Positions 6,083-14,275 of a stretch of 24,002 nucleotides of DNA are shown here, piece by piece. The notes beneath the pieces were generated by a model, which saw only the letters and a program-made list of their open reading frames with translations, had not been told where the DNA came from and searched no databases. The stretch is from an uncultured Clostridia bacterium (lineage in GTDB: Bacteria; Bacillota; Clostridia; Oscillospirales; Ruminococcaceae). The stretch's first letter is position 1; every line of letters begins with the position of its first letter. The DNA lies in contig CANPWR010000010.1 in assembly GCA_947584825.1 (NCBI GenBank), positions 1 to 24,002 on the forward strand, written 5' to 3'. A program made the translations under genes and the position numbers.

Positions 6083-7420
6083 ATGCTTGAAATAATTCTA
6101 TTATGCACAGTGGTGTTAATGCTTATAATTTTAATAATTATCACAGCAGTGATATTGCCGAAAAAGGTGCAGTCAAATGTCAGTGAGGACAGTATACGTC
6201 AGATAAAAGACGACATAGAAAAAGAGCTTTCCGGCTTTCGGCAGGAAATCAACCGCACAACATCTGATTCAATAAAAAGCTTAGGCGAAATGGTTTCAAA
6301 TAACCAAAAGGATTTAAATAATACTGTTGCAGATAAGATTTCTGTACTTGATAAGAATTTGTCGGATAAGCAGGATAGCCTCCAAAAGTCGGTTACATAT
6401 TCGCTCACTCATCAGGAGGAACGGTTTAAAACCTTTTCGGTCGAGAACGAACAGAAGCTCGATAATATCCGTACCACTGTTGAGAAGAGGCTCGGCTCAC
6501 TTCAGGAGGAGAATTCTAAGAAGCTTGATGAGATGCGTCAGGTTGTTGATGAAAAGCTCCAAAAGACCTTAGACGAGCGTATAACTCAGTCGTTCAAATC
6601 TGTCAACGACAACTTACAGCAGGTTTATAAAAGCGTGGGAGAAATGCAAACGCTTGCAACAGGTGTGGGCGATTTGAAAAAGGTTCTTACAAACGTCAAG
6701 AGCAGAGGAATTTTAGGCGAGATCCAGTTAGGCTCTATTCTTTCAGAAATACTTGCTCCTGAGCAGTATGAGGAGAACGTGGAGATAAAAAAAGGCAGCG
6801 GAAAGCGAGTTGAATTTGCAGTCAAGCTTCCTGCGGACGATGATAAGACCGTTTATCTTCCTATTGATTCTAAATTTCCGGGCGATAGCTATACTAATCT
6901 TGTTGAAGCCTATGATAACGGTTCAAAAGATGAAATTAATGCCGCTGTGAAGGTATTGCTTGCAACTGTTAAAAACGAGGCAAAGGACATAAATCAAAAG
7001 TATATATCTCCCCCGTATTCAACGGATTTCGGTATTCTTTTTGTACCGTTCGAGGGGCTTTACGCAGAGCTTGTAAACAGAGGAATGGTAGAGGAGCTTC
7101 AGCGCAGCTATAAGGTCAATCTCGCAGGACCGAGTACTATGGCGGCGTTACTTAACAGTCTGCAAATGGGATTCAAAACTTTGGCTATTCAAAAGCGAAG
7201 CAGTGAAGTTTGGGAGGTTCTTGGTGCAGTTAAGACTGAGTTCGGCAAGTTCGAGGACGTTATTACCAAAGCCCAGAACAGCTTGAATCAGGCGTCGCGT
7301 CAGCTTGATGATTTGGTTGGAGTTCGCACAAGGGCAATAAACAGAAAGCTGAAAAGTGTGACAACTCTGGAGACAAGTGATATAAATGCTGATAAGCTGT
7401 TAGATATTCAAAGTGAATAA
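6083..7420 (+). CDS. rmuC: RmuC family DNA recombination protein
   Basis: The 445-residue product has the usual RmuC layout. An N-terminal membrane helix (residues 3-26, IILLCTVVLMLIILIIITAV) is followed by a long coiled coil (about 30-195, rich in Lys, Glu, Gln and Leu heptads). The conserved RmuC domain then runs from about 195 to 405, including SRGILGEIQLGSILSEIL, LPIDSKFPGDSY, FGILFVPFEGLYAE and AGPSTMAALLNSLQMGF. RmuC was named for limiting inversion between short repeats in Escherichia coli; its core is nuclease-like (PD-(D/E)XK-type is often proposed) and its biochemical role is still unclear. The ATG follows AAGGAGAG by seven bases. It probably belongs to a unit with the upstream 55-residue peptide; the next gene has its own promoter. 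Confidence 0.93.
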   Translation: MLEIILLCTVVLMLIILIIITAVILPKKVQSNVSEDSIRQIKDDIEKELSGFRQEINRTTSDSIKSLGEMVSNNQKDLNNTVADKISVLDKNLSDKQDSLQKSVTYSLTHQEERFKTFSVENEQKLDNIRTTVEKRLGSLQEENSKKLDEMRQVVDEKLQKTLDERITQSFKSVNDNLQQVYKSVGEMQTLATGVGDLKKVLTNVKSRGILGEIQLGSILSEILAPEQYEENVEIKKGSGKRVEFAVKLPADDDKTVYLPIDSKFPGDSYTNLVEAYDNGSKDEINAAVKVLLATVKNEAKDINQKYISPPYSTDFGILFVPFEGLYAELVNRGMVEELQRSYKVNLAGPSTMAALLNSLQMGFKTLAIQKRSSEVWEVLGAVKTEFGKFEDVITKAQNSLNQASRQLDDLVGVRTRAINRKLKSVTTLETSDINADKLLDIQSE

Positions 7421-7459
7421 GCATTAAAACTTTTAGACATCAGATTTATAGAGCTTGCG

Positions 7460-7488
7460 TTGATAAAGTTCTCAAGGTTTGGTATAAT
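7460..7488 (+). promoter_or_regulatory. Strong sigma-A promoter with extended -10 for the cardiolipin synthase gene
   Basis: TTGATA (7460-7465) and a perfect TATAAT (7483-7488) are 17 bp apart. TGG just before the -10 box gives an extended -10 element. The start codon lies about 48 bp downstream. Confidence 0.85.
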
Positions 7489-7536
7489 AAAGCTTAAAGA
7501 CATTTTTAGATTTCAAGCAAAAGGAGTAAAACATAT

Positions 7537-9114
7537 ATGAAAAAGCCAACGAAAGATACTATGAAGGCTAGCTTGAGAAGAAAATTGAGCTTTTTGTTTT
7601 CACGCAAAATAACGGTTATCATTCTTTTGCTTATTCAGGCTGGTTTTGTAGTTTTGGCTTTCTTAAGTTTGTACGAACACTTTGTTTATATATACCTCAC
7701 CTTGACCGCACTGGCTATTGCTTTGGTGGGTTATATAGCAAGCTCAAATGAAAATGCAGGATATAAGATTGCATGGCTGGTGCCGTTTGTAGTGTTTCCG
7801 GGTTTTATGGCTTTGGTATATATATTTGTTAAAACCCAGACGTCAAAGCGTTCCTTTAAAAAAGTAGTACAGAAAAAAGTTGTTCAGACAGAAAAACATC
7901 TGATCCAGAATGAGGAAATCTTTAACGGTATATTAAATAACGAAGATAAAGAGTTTGCAAGACTGTCGCATTATATTGCTAGTTTCGGAAAATTCCCGAC
8001 ATACAGAAATACTACAGCGCAGTACTTCAAGAATGGAGAGGAGCAGTTTAAAGTTCTTCTTGAGGAACTGAGAAAGGCAAAACACTTTATATTTATAGAG
8101 TATTTTATCGTCGAGCGGGGAGTAATGTGGGAGCAGATCTTTAAAATCCTTTTACAAAAGGTTGATGAGGGTGTAGACGTAAGATTTATGTACGACGGAG
8201 TTGGTTCACAAACAATACTTCCCGGAAAGTATGATGAAACTCTCAGGTACTATGGAATAAAGTGCAAGGTTTTTAATCCGTTTGTACCGTTTATGACTAC
8301 CGTTCAAAATAACCGTGACCATAGAAAAATCGTGGTGATTGACGGACATACTGCCTTTACAGGAGGAACAAACCTGGCTGATGAGTATATCAATGCTAAG
8401 GTCAAATACGGTTATTGGAAGGATTCCGCTGTAATGTTAAAGGGAGATGCAGTATGGAGTTTTACTATAATGTTTTTCCAGATGTGGGAGCTGGACGAAA
8501 AGACGTCAGCAAGGTATATAGATTATGCCCCGCACAAGTATCATTATGAGAGCTTTGAAAGCGATGGATATGTTATACCCTACGGTGAATCGCCTCTGGA
8601 CAGTGAAACTGTAGGAAGAATGATTTATCTGGACATAATCAATAAAGCTAAGGATTATGTGTATTTTACAGCTCCGTATTTAATCTTAGACGATGAGATC
8701 ATAACAGCTTTGGGGTATGCCGCAAAAAGCGGAGTAGACGTAAGAATAGTTGTTCCGGGTATTCCGGATAAGTGGTATATTCAGAAAATTTCAAACTGTT
8801 ATTATAAGGAGTTATTAGATCAGGGTGTAAAATTCTATCGCTTTGAACCTGGCTTTGTTCATACTAAGGATTGTGTCTCTGACGATAAAATCGCTACAGT
8901 CGGCACAGTTAATTTGGATTACAGAAGTTTATACCTTCATTTTGAGGACGGTGTTGTGTTCTATAAAAATAAAGTGGTTTCAGATGTTAAAAGTGACATA
9001 ACAGATATGATTGAAAAGCACTGCACCGAAATAACAATTAGAGATATGAATGAGAGAAACATAATTGATAAGATTTTCAGCGGCATACTAAAAATTTTCG
9101 GACCATTATTATAA
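7537..9114 (+). CDS. cls: Cardiolipin synthase (phospholipase D superfamily)
   Basis: The 525-residue protein has two N-terminal membrane helices (about 25-45 and 50-70) and a hydrophobic third segment (77-98), followed by two phospholipase D domains. The first HKD motif is His262-Lys264-Asp269 (DHRKIVVIDG, with GGTNLADEY after it). The second is His442-Lys444-Asp449 (VHTKDCVSDD, with GTVNLDYRS after it). This is the layout of bacterial ClsA/YwnE-type enzymes, which join two phosphatidylglycerols into cardiolipin and glycerol at the membrane. Length is near the family norm of about 480-510, with a slightly long basic N terminus. AAAAGGAG lies 10 nt before the ATG. It has its own promoter and terminator and so is probably monocistronic. 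Confidence 0.94.
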   Translation: MKKPTKDTMKASLRRKLSFLFSRKITVIILLLIQAGFVVLAFLSLYEHFVYIYLTLTALAIALVGYIASSNENAGYKIAWLVPFVVFPGFMALVYIFVKTQTSKRSFKKVVQKKVVQTEKHLIQNEEIFNGILNNEDKEFARLSHYIASFGKFPTYRNTTAQYFKNGEEQFKVLLEELRKAKHFIFIEYFIVERGVMWEQIFKILLQKVDEGVDVRFMYDGVGSQTILPGKYDETLRYYGIKCKVFNPFVPFMTTVQNNRDHRKIVVIDGHTAFTGGTNLADEYINAKVKYGYWKDSAVMLKGDAVWSFTIMFFQMWELDEKTSARYIDYAPHKYHYESFESDGYVIPYGESPLDSETVGRMIYLDIINKAKDYVYFTAPYLILDDEIITALGYAAKSGVDVRIVVPGIPDKWYIQKISNCYYKELLDQGVKFYRFEPGFVHTKDCVSDDKIATVGTVNLDYRSLYLHFEDGVVFYKNKVVSDVKSDITDMIEKHCTEITIRDMNERNIIDKIFSGILKIFGPLL

Positions 9115-9126
9115 AATCGGCAAAGA

Positions 9127-9155
9127 AAAAGGGAACAGATTTTCTGTTCCCTTTT
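9127..9155. terminator. Bidirectional intrinsic terminator between cls and glgP
   Basis: AAAAGGGAACAGA (9127-9139) and TCTGTTCCCTTTT (9143-9155) form a perfect 13-bp inverted repeat around a TTT loop. T-runs lie on both strands. It sits between convergent cls (plus) and glgP (minus) and serves both. Confidence 0.93.
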
Positions 9156-9166
9156 AGTTTTATTAG

Positions 9167-11533
9167 TTAAAATTCAACAATAGGCTTTATCTTCCAAATG
9201 TTTTCGGCATAATCTTTTATAGTGCGGTCTGAACTGAATTTCCCTGCACTGCACATATTAAGCCAGCACTTTTTGTAAAAGGCTCTTTGATTATTGAAGT
9301 CTTTGTTAACTCTTAGTTTGGTTTGAACATAGCTTTCAAGATCGCCTAAAAGATAGTAATTATCCGGGCTATGCCAGCTTGCACCGTCCATAAGGGAGTA
9401 ATAAAGCTCTCTGAATATTCCTGTTCCCCCATCTGAAAGAGTACCGTCAATAAGAGTGCTTACAACACGGTTGATCTTATTGTTCTTTTCGCTTATTTCT
9501 CTTGGATCGTAATTGGGCATTATTTTTGCTAGATCCTCAACTCTTGCTCCGAATATATAGTTGTTCTCCTCCCCTGCTTCTCTGACTATCTCAATATTTG
9601 CACCGTCATATGTTCCGAGAGTTACTGTTCCGTTGAGCATAAACTTCATATTTCCTGTTCCCGAAGCTTCAGTGCCGGCTGTTGAGATCTGTTCTGATAT
9701 GTCGCTTCCGGCTACCAGTTTTTCAGCGTAAGAAACATTGTAGTTTGAAACAAACACAACCGATAACAAGTTCTTTGTCTGTTCATCAGAGTTTACAAGC
9801 CTTCCGACTTCGTTTATAAACTTGATAATACCTTTTGCTCTTGCATAACCGGGAGCTGATTTGGCTCCGAAAATAAAAGTAGTAGGTGTAAAATCGGTTA
9901 TACTGCCGTCTTTAATGCCGAAGTAAATATACAGAATTGAAAAAGCGTTTAATAGCTGACGCTTATATTCGTGAAGTCTTTTTATCTGCGTGTCAAATAT
10001 AGTGTCAGGGTTGACTTTTATTCCGTCGTGCTTATTAATGTAGTCGGCAAGTTCTTTCTTCTTGGATTTCTTTATGCTTATAAATCTGTCAATAACATTG
10101 TTGTCATCTGCATATACTGAAAGCTCACGGAGCTTATCCAAATCGGTTATCCAGTCGTCATTACCTAAAAGCTCGGTTATAAGTGCGCTTAACTCTTTAT
10201 TGCATAAGGCAAGCCAACGCCTCTGAGTAATTCCGTTTGTCTTGTTTTGAAAACGCTCCGGATAAAGCTCATACCAATCCTTTAAAACAACGTCCTTTAA
10301 AATCTGCGTGTGTATCTCCGCTACTCCGTTTGTGTGGCTTGAACAGAAAACTGCAAGGTTTGCCATATGGACAGTTCCGTCAATAACAAGCTTCATAGTG
10401 TTGATTTTATCCTTTGAAAGTCCCTTTACATAAGCTTCTTTGATAAATTGCTCATTGAGCAAAAGTATTATATTAAATACGTCCGGAATTACATCCTCTA
10501 AAAGTGAAACGCTCCATTTTTCCAATGCTTCGGTCATAATGGTGTGGTTTGTGTAGTTAAATACCTTTTGTGCGATTTTATATCCATTATCAAAGCTTAT
10601 TCCTTCATTCATCAGCTGTCTTATAAGCTCTGGAATTGAAATTACGGGGTGGGTGTCGTTTAACTGAATTGTAACCTTGTCAGCTAAATTATCAAGTGTG
10701 CCGTAGGTTCTTTTGTGACGTTTTATTATATCGGCAATAGACGCACTTGAAAAGAAATACTGTTGTTTTAGTCTTAAAACCTTGCCCTCGTATGTATTGT
10801 CGTTTGGATACAATACTCTTGAGATGTCTTCAGCATAGATTTTGTTAAGGCTTGCCTGCTCGTAGTTCCCGCTGTCAAAAAGTGCAAAGTCAAATTCCTC
10901 TGTGGGTTCTGACTGCCAAAGCCGGAGCGTTCCGATATGCTTTGTGCCGTAAGCTATGATCGGCATATCATATGGCACAGCCTTTACGGTCTGATTTTTA
11001 AATTTCACTAGCTGTGTGTCAAATTCGCAGCGCTTTGACCAAGGATCGCCGTGTCTTGTCCAATCATCTGCGGTTTCAGTTTGAAATCCGTCTTGGATAC
11101 CCTGCTTAAATAAACCGTATTTATACCTTATTCCGTAGCCGTCTAATGGAAGATTTAATGTAGCTGCGGAATCCAAAAAGCAAGCCGCAAGCCTTCCCAG
11201 ACCGCCGTTGCCGAGTGCAGCGTCTTCAATTTCTTCAAGTGATGACAGAGAACAGCCTTCTTCTTTCAATATATCTTCAACATCAATGGTAATGCCGAGA
11301 TTCATCAGGTTGTTATAAATTGCCCGACCGACCAAAAATTCGGCAGAGAAATAGCACGCTTTTCTAGTGTCGTCGTGAGCCTTAATACTTTTGTTCCAAT
11401 CGGGGGTAATCATATTCATTATAACACTGGACAGGCTCTCGTGAATTTGCTGAGGAGTTGCTTCTTTCGGCAAGGTTTTATATTTTGACATTAAATCTCT
11501 TTTAAATTCTTTTAAAAATAATTCTTTATCCAC
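9167..11533 (-). CDS. glgP: Glycogen/starch/alpha-glucan phosphorylase
   Basis: The 788-residue enzyme removes glucose from the non-reducing ends of alpha-1,4-glucans with phosphate, giving glucose 1-phosphate. The pyridoxal-phosphate signature EASGTGNMKFMLNG places the cofactor lysine at Lys630. Other GT35 landmarks are AALGNGGLGRLAACFLDS (105-122), GYGIRYKYGLF (132-142), QLNDTHPVISIPELIR (290-305) and KRLHEYKRQLLN (518-529). Length is close to the bacterial norm. Translation begins at a GTG (11531-11533) 9 nt after AAAGGAG. It is 24 nt downstream of malQ and likely co-transcribed; MalQ rebuilds short chains that phosphorylase cannot shorten. No glycogen-synthesis gene is in the window. Confidence 0.95.
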   Translation of the reverse strand: MDKELFLKEFKRDLMSKYKTLPKEATPQQIHESLSSVIMNMITPDWNKSIKAHDDTRKACYFSAEFLVGRAIYNNLMNLGITIDVEDILKEEGCSLSSLEEIEDAALGNGGLGRLAACFLDSAATLNLPLDGYGIRYKYGLFKQGIQDGFQTETADDWTRHGDPWSKRCEFDTQLVKFKNQTVKAVPYDMPIIAYGTKHIGTLRLWQSEPTEEFDFALFDSGNYEQASLNKIYAEDISRVLYPNDNTYEGKVLRLKQQYFFSSASIADIIKRHKRTYGTLDNLADKVTIQLNDTHPVISIPELIRQLMNEGISFDNGYKIAQKVFNYTNHTIMTEALEKWSVSLLEDVIPDVFNIILLLNEQFIKEAYVKGLSKDKINTMKLVIDGTVHMANLAVFCSSHTNGVAEIHTQILKDVVLKDWYELYPERFQNKTNGITQRRWLALCNKELSALITELLGNDDWITDLDKLRELSVYADDNNVIDRFISIKKSKKKELADYINKHDGIKVNPDTIFDTQIKRLHEYKRQLLNAFSILYIYFGIKDGSITDFTPTTFIFGAKSAPGYARAKGIIKFINEVGRLVNSDEQTKNLLSVVFVSNYNVSYAEKLVAGSDISEQISTAGTEASGTGNMKFMLNGTVTLGTYDGANIEIVREAGEENNYIFGARVEDLAKIMPNYDPREISEKNNKINRVVSTLIDGTLSDGGTGIFRELYYSLMDGASWHSPDNYYLLGDLESYVQTKLRVNKDFNNQRAFYKKCWLNMCSAGKFSSDRTIKDYAENIWKIKPIVEF

Positions 11534-11557
11534 AAGCTTTTGCTCCTTTAAATAATA

Positions 11558-13045
11558 TTATTGCCGTCCGCACAGTGTGGTCAAATCAGCTATTTTTTTC
11601 TCAAGCTCAGGCGTGAAGTCGCTTTCCAGTGCCCTCCACCGCCAGTTATTTCCCACTGTTGACGGAGTATTCATTCTAGCCTCACTTCCAAGCTCAAGGA
11701 AGTCCTGTATCGGCGCAATAGCGGTATTGGCGATTGACGTCCACGCAAGACGAATGACCGCCCAAGAGAGATGCTTTTTCCTTTTTACTCCGAGATAATC
11801 CATAGCAAAACAAATATTCTTTTTGCTTTCTGAACTTACCCAGCCCTTTAAGGTATCGTTGTCGTGAGTTCCTGTATAAACAAAGCAGTTTGAATTTTTA
11901 TAATTCTGAGGAAGATACATACTGTCTGCTTTCGGGTCAAAAGCAAATTGCAGAACCTTCATACCCGGATAGCCTGTCTGCCTGAGAAGTTTTTTAACTG
12001 ACGGAGTTATAAAGCCAAGATCTTCGGCTATTATTTTTACCTTGCCCAGCTTTTCTTTTACAGCTTTGAAAAGCTCTGTTTTGGGTCCTTCCTCCCAGTG
12101 GCCGCCTATTGCGTTTTTGTCTCCGAACGGAATGGAATAATAGCTGTCAAATCCTCTGAAATGGTCGATTCTAATAACATCATATGTCTTTTGTGCGGTT
12201 TCTATACGGTTTATCCACCATAAGTAGCCGTTCTTTTTCATCAGCTTCCAGTTATAAAGGGGATTTCCCCAAAGCTGACCTAAAGGCGTGAATATATCGG
12301 GCGGACAGCCTGCCACATTTATAGGCAGCAGATCCCTGTCAAGTTCAAACAGCTCGGGAGAACACCATACGTCTACGCTGTCGTATGCAACATAAATCGG
12401 AATGTCTCCTATAATTTCTATGCCGTTTTTGTTTGCGTATTCTTTAAGCTTAAACCACTGTTCGTAAAACTTATACTGAGTGAATTTCCAAAAGCCTATA
12501 TCGTCTTTGTACTTGTCCTTCGCCTGTTTTATAGCGGCTTTTTCACGTTTTACAAGTGATGAGTCCCATTCAATCCAAGACTTGCCGTTATAAGCATCTT
12601 TTAGTGACATAAAAAGAGCGTAATCTTTAAGCCAGTAATCGTTTGCTTTTACATACTTGTTATACGACTCGGGAATGTTTATTTTAAAGGCTTCGTAAGC
12701 TTTTCTCAGCACCTTGAAGTTAAATCTATATAGCTTATCATAGTCTACATAGCGTTTATCATCACACCATTTAATTCTTTTATAATCATTCTCATTTAAA
12801 AGTCCTTCGTCTTTGAGAATTTCAAAATCTATAAAGTAGGGGTTTCCTGCGTGAATGGAAAATGATTGATAAGGAGAATCCCCATAGCTTGTCGGCGAAA
12901 GGGGGAGTATCTGCCAGTATTTCTGCTTGCAGTTTTTAAGAAAATCAACAAAGGAATAGGCTTCCTTCCCGAATTTCCCTATGCCGTATTCGGAAGGAAG
13001 GCTTGATATGTGCATTAAAATACCGCTTTTTCGCTTGCCGCTCAT
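11558..13045 (-). CDS. malQ: 4-alpha-glucanotransferase (amylomaltase, GH77)
   Basis: The 495-residue protein is a compact bacterial amylomaltase. It transfers alpha-1,4-glucan segments between chains and feeds longer glucans to phosphorylase. The N terminus has the family pattern SGILMHISSLPSEYGIG. The catalytic residues are visible: nucleophile Asp294 (VIRIDHFRGF), acid/base Glu341 (IIAEDLG) and transition-state Asp395 (TGTHDNDT). These are almost the same numbers as in the Thermus enzyme. LWGNPLYNW (258-266) is also characteristic. ACGGAGA lies about 10 nt before the ATG. It is the first gene of a two-gene glycogen operon with glgP, behind a promoter with a palindromic operator candidate. 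Confidence 0.95.
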   Translation of the reverse strand: MSGKRKSGILMHISSLPSEYGIGKFGKEAYSFVDFLKNCKQKYWQILPLSPTSYGDSPYQSFSIHAGNPYFIDFEILKDEGLLNENDYKRIKWCDDKRYVDYDKLYRFNFKVLRKAYEAFKINIPESYNKYVKANDYWLKDYALFMSLKDAYNGKSWIEWDSSLVKREKAAIKQAKDKYKDDIGFWKFTQYKFYEQWFKLKEYANKNGIEIIGDIPIYVAYDSVDVWCSPELFELDRDLLPINVAGCPPDIFTPLGQLWGNPLYNWKLMKKNGYLWWINRIETAQKTYDVIRIDHFRGFDSYYSIPFGDKNAIGGHWEEGPKTELFKAVKEKLGKVKIIAEDLGFITPSVKKLLRQTGYPGMKVLQFAFDPKADSMYLPQNYKNSNCFVYTGTHDNDTLKGWVSSESKKNICFAMDYLGVKRKKHLSWAVIRLAWTSIANTAIAPIQDFLELGSEARMNTPSTVGNNWRWRALESDFTPELEKKIADLTTLCGRQ

Positions 13046-13081
13046 TAATCATTCTCCGTTCAAGAAAATAGTCGTTATTTG

Positions 13082-13095
13082 TATAGTATACTATA
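13082..13095 (-). promoter_or_regulatory. Perfect 14-bp palindrome at the malQ-glgP transcription start (operator candidate)
   Basis: TATAGTATACTATA is its own reverse complement. It directly abuts the -10 box of the malQ promoter on the downstream side, so it would cover the start of transcription. That is a usual place for a repressor site. The regulator is not in the window. Confidence 0.5.
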
Positions 13096-13124
13096 ATTAT
13101 AATATTTGTCACGGCTAGATGCAA
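13096..13124 (-). promoter_or_regulatory. Sigma-A type promoter for malQ-glgP
   Basis: On the minus strand TTGCAT (13119-13124) and a perfect TATAAT (13096-13101) are 17 bp apart. A second, overlapping reading is GTGACA followed 16 bp later by TATACT, which would start transcription further downstream. The -35 box overlaps the start of an intergenic repeat block. Confidence 0.7.
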
Positions 13125-13293
13125 GAGTTTTAGAAGCAAGAGGCAAGAATTTTGAGGTTAGAGCTTGATGGAAATAAAAAACACCGAACATTTATATTAT
13201 GTCGGTGCAATTACAGATGCAAGATGCAAGAAGCCAGAGGCAAGAACATATCTGTTGTGCATTTCGCCAACATATATATTATGCTGGCGAAAT
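13117..13293. repeat. Duplicated composite intergenic repeat: GCAAGA-rich block plus ACATnTATATTATG hairpin
   Basis: Two similar blocks start with AGATGCAAGA at 13117 and 13215, and both end in AGAGGCAAGAA (to about 13150 and 13247). The second block contains an internal doubling of ATGCAAG. Each block is followed, in plus orientation, by a hairpin with a shared loop: CACCG(A)ACAT...ATGTCGGTG at 13182-13207 and TTTCGCCA...TGGCGAAA at 13262-13292. The two loops share ACATnTATATTATG, 82 bp apart, while the stem bases differ but still pair. The order block-hairpin-block-hairpin suggests a duplicated element lying between the ECF gene and the malQ promoter. Confidence 0.65.
13173..13207 (-). terminator. 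Intrinsic terminator downstream of the ECF S-component gene
   Basis: On the minus strand the stem CACCGACAT/ATGTTCGGTG (13182-13207, one bulged base) is followed by TTTTTTATT. It is the second hairpin met by transcription leaving the ECF gene. It lies before the malQ promoter and is the only one with a good T-run. Confidence 0.7.
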
Positions 13294-13308
13294 TTTGTTT
13301 TATGTACA

Positions 13309-13836
13309 TTATTTACTTTTAAATTTTAGCTTATCCTTTAGTTTTGCAGAGTCAAACGCAAGACCTAAAACTATAAAAATTACCGCGCTTCCAACTGCTT
13401 GAAAGATATTTCCCGGTATTGTTGCAAGCTGAGCTTTAAAGCCTCCCCACAGGATAACCGCAGTAAAATAATATCCGAAAATTGTTATTAATCCCGAAAA
13501 AACCGCCGCAATGACAGAGCGTACATTTATAATTTTCTGACTGCGTTTTGCAACAATATATATCACAAGGGAGTTTAAGACTTTTATTACAAACGTAGGA
13601 ATAACATATTCTGGAGAGCCTGACAATAGATCCGATAATCCCCCGCCTATTCCTCCTGCAATCATACCGCACGGAAATGGTAACAGTATGCTCGAAAGGT
13701 AGATAAGTGAATCTCCAACATGAATATATCCACCATTATTTGTAGGTATGTGAAGCATAGTCAATACGCATACGAGAGCGGCAAAAAGCCCTGTGAAAAC
13801 AATAGTACGCAGTTTCAAATTTGATTTTTTGTTCAT
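13309..13836 (-). CDS. ECF transporter S component (substrate-binding membrane subunit), vitamin-type
   Basis: I start it at ATG 13836 (175 residues). The frame extends three codons to a GTG, but that GTG is part of the AAGGGTG ribosome binding site. The protein is almost all hydrophobic, with about five or six helices. It carries GGYIHVGDSLIYLSSILLPF, then AGGIGGGLSDLLSG and PTFVIKVLN, the pattern of ECF S components in the PF07155/TIGR04002-like group. These subunits bind a vitamin or small cofactor precursor and work with a shared EcfT/EcfA energising module encoded elsewhere. The substrate cannot be told from sequence, and no riboswitch is recognisable upstream. It is a single-gene unit with a candidate promoter at 13867-13895 and a terminator at 13173-13207. 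Confidence 0.85.
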   Translation of the reverse strand: MNKKSNLKLRTIVFTGLFAALVCVLTMLHIPTNNGGYIHVGDSLIYLSSILLPFPCGMIAGGIGGGLSDLLSGSPEYVIPTFVIKVLNSLVIYIVAKRSQKIINVRSVIAAVFSGLITIFGYYFTAVILWGGFKAQLATIPGNIFQAVGSAVIFIVLGLAFDSAKLKDKLKFKSK

Positions 13837-13866
13837 ATAAATCACCCTTTTTGTTTTGATACTTTA

Positions 13867-13895
13867 ATTTTAGTCTTTTTAATTATGATGTGCAA
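13867..13895 (-). promoter_or_regulatory. Candidate promoter for the ECF S-component gene
   Basis: On the minus strand TTGCAC (13890-13895) and TAAAAT (13867-13872) are 17 bp apart. The -35 box is weak and the surroundings are AT-rich, so this is tentative. Confidence 0.35.
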
Positions 13896-14241
13896 ATTTT
13901 AAATTCCAGTGCTAATTGTAAAGCAAATTGTGCAAGTTAAACAGGTTAGGCAAATGCAATTTAAAGGTGTTGTGTAAAATTAACAAGGGATTTTTTATAT
14001 AAAATTTTGAAAAAATCTGCTTATGTGCAAATCATATTATTTTTATTTATATAAATGGTTTTCCTTTGTGTAAATAGTAGAATAAATATTTGAAATAATA
14101 AATCTATAAGGCTTATGCTTGTACGTAATAAAGGCAAAATTGTCGAAAATCACAGTAATTATTCACTTGTTTAGTAATACTGCACAAAAAAGGTGTAAAA
14201 AAATTGTCAAATTATTTAACAATGAAATTACTGTAATGTGG
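13896..14241. other. AT-rich intergenic region between divergent ECF and mra transcription units
   Basis: No convincing open frame or RNA gene is visible. The region is very AT-rich, with several GTGCAAnT words (near 13890, 13930 and 14024). It presumably carries upstream control sequence for the mra promoter that follows. Confidence 0.4.
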
Positions 14242-14270
14242 TTGCAATTACTAATTTATTAGTGTATAAT
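14242..14270 (+). promoter_or_regulatory. Sigma-A type promoter of the mra/dcw cluster
   Basis: TTGCAA (14242-14247) and a perfect TATAAT (14265-14270) are 17 bp apart. The spacer itself contains a perfect inverted repeat, ACTAAT-TT-ATTAGT (14250-14263), which is a possible operator. Transcription would start near 14277, leaving a leader of about 175 nt before mraZ. Confidence 0.8.
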
Positions 14271-14275
14271 AACCT

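Noticed and set aside
12945..13139. Minus-strand frame overlapping the malQ start
   Set aside because: It runs over the malQ promoter and the beginning of malQ in another frame, has no ribosome binding site, and looks like a shadow.
13846..14241. Vitamin riboswitch upstream of the ECF gene
   Set aside because: I looked for conserved thiamine, cobalamin, flavin and similar core motifs in the minus-strand leader and saw none; the sequence is simply AT-rich.
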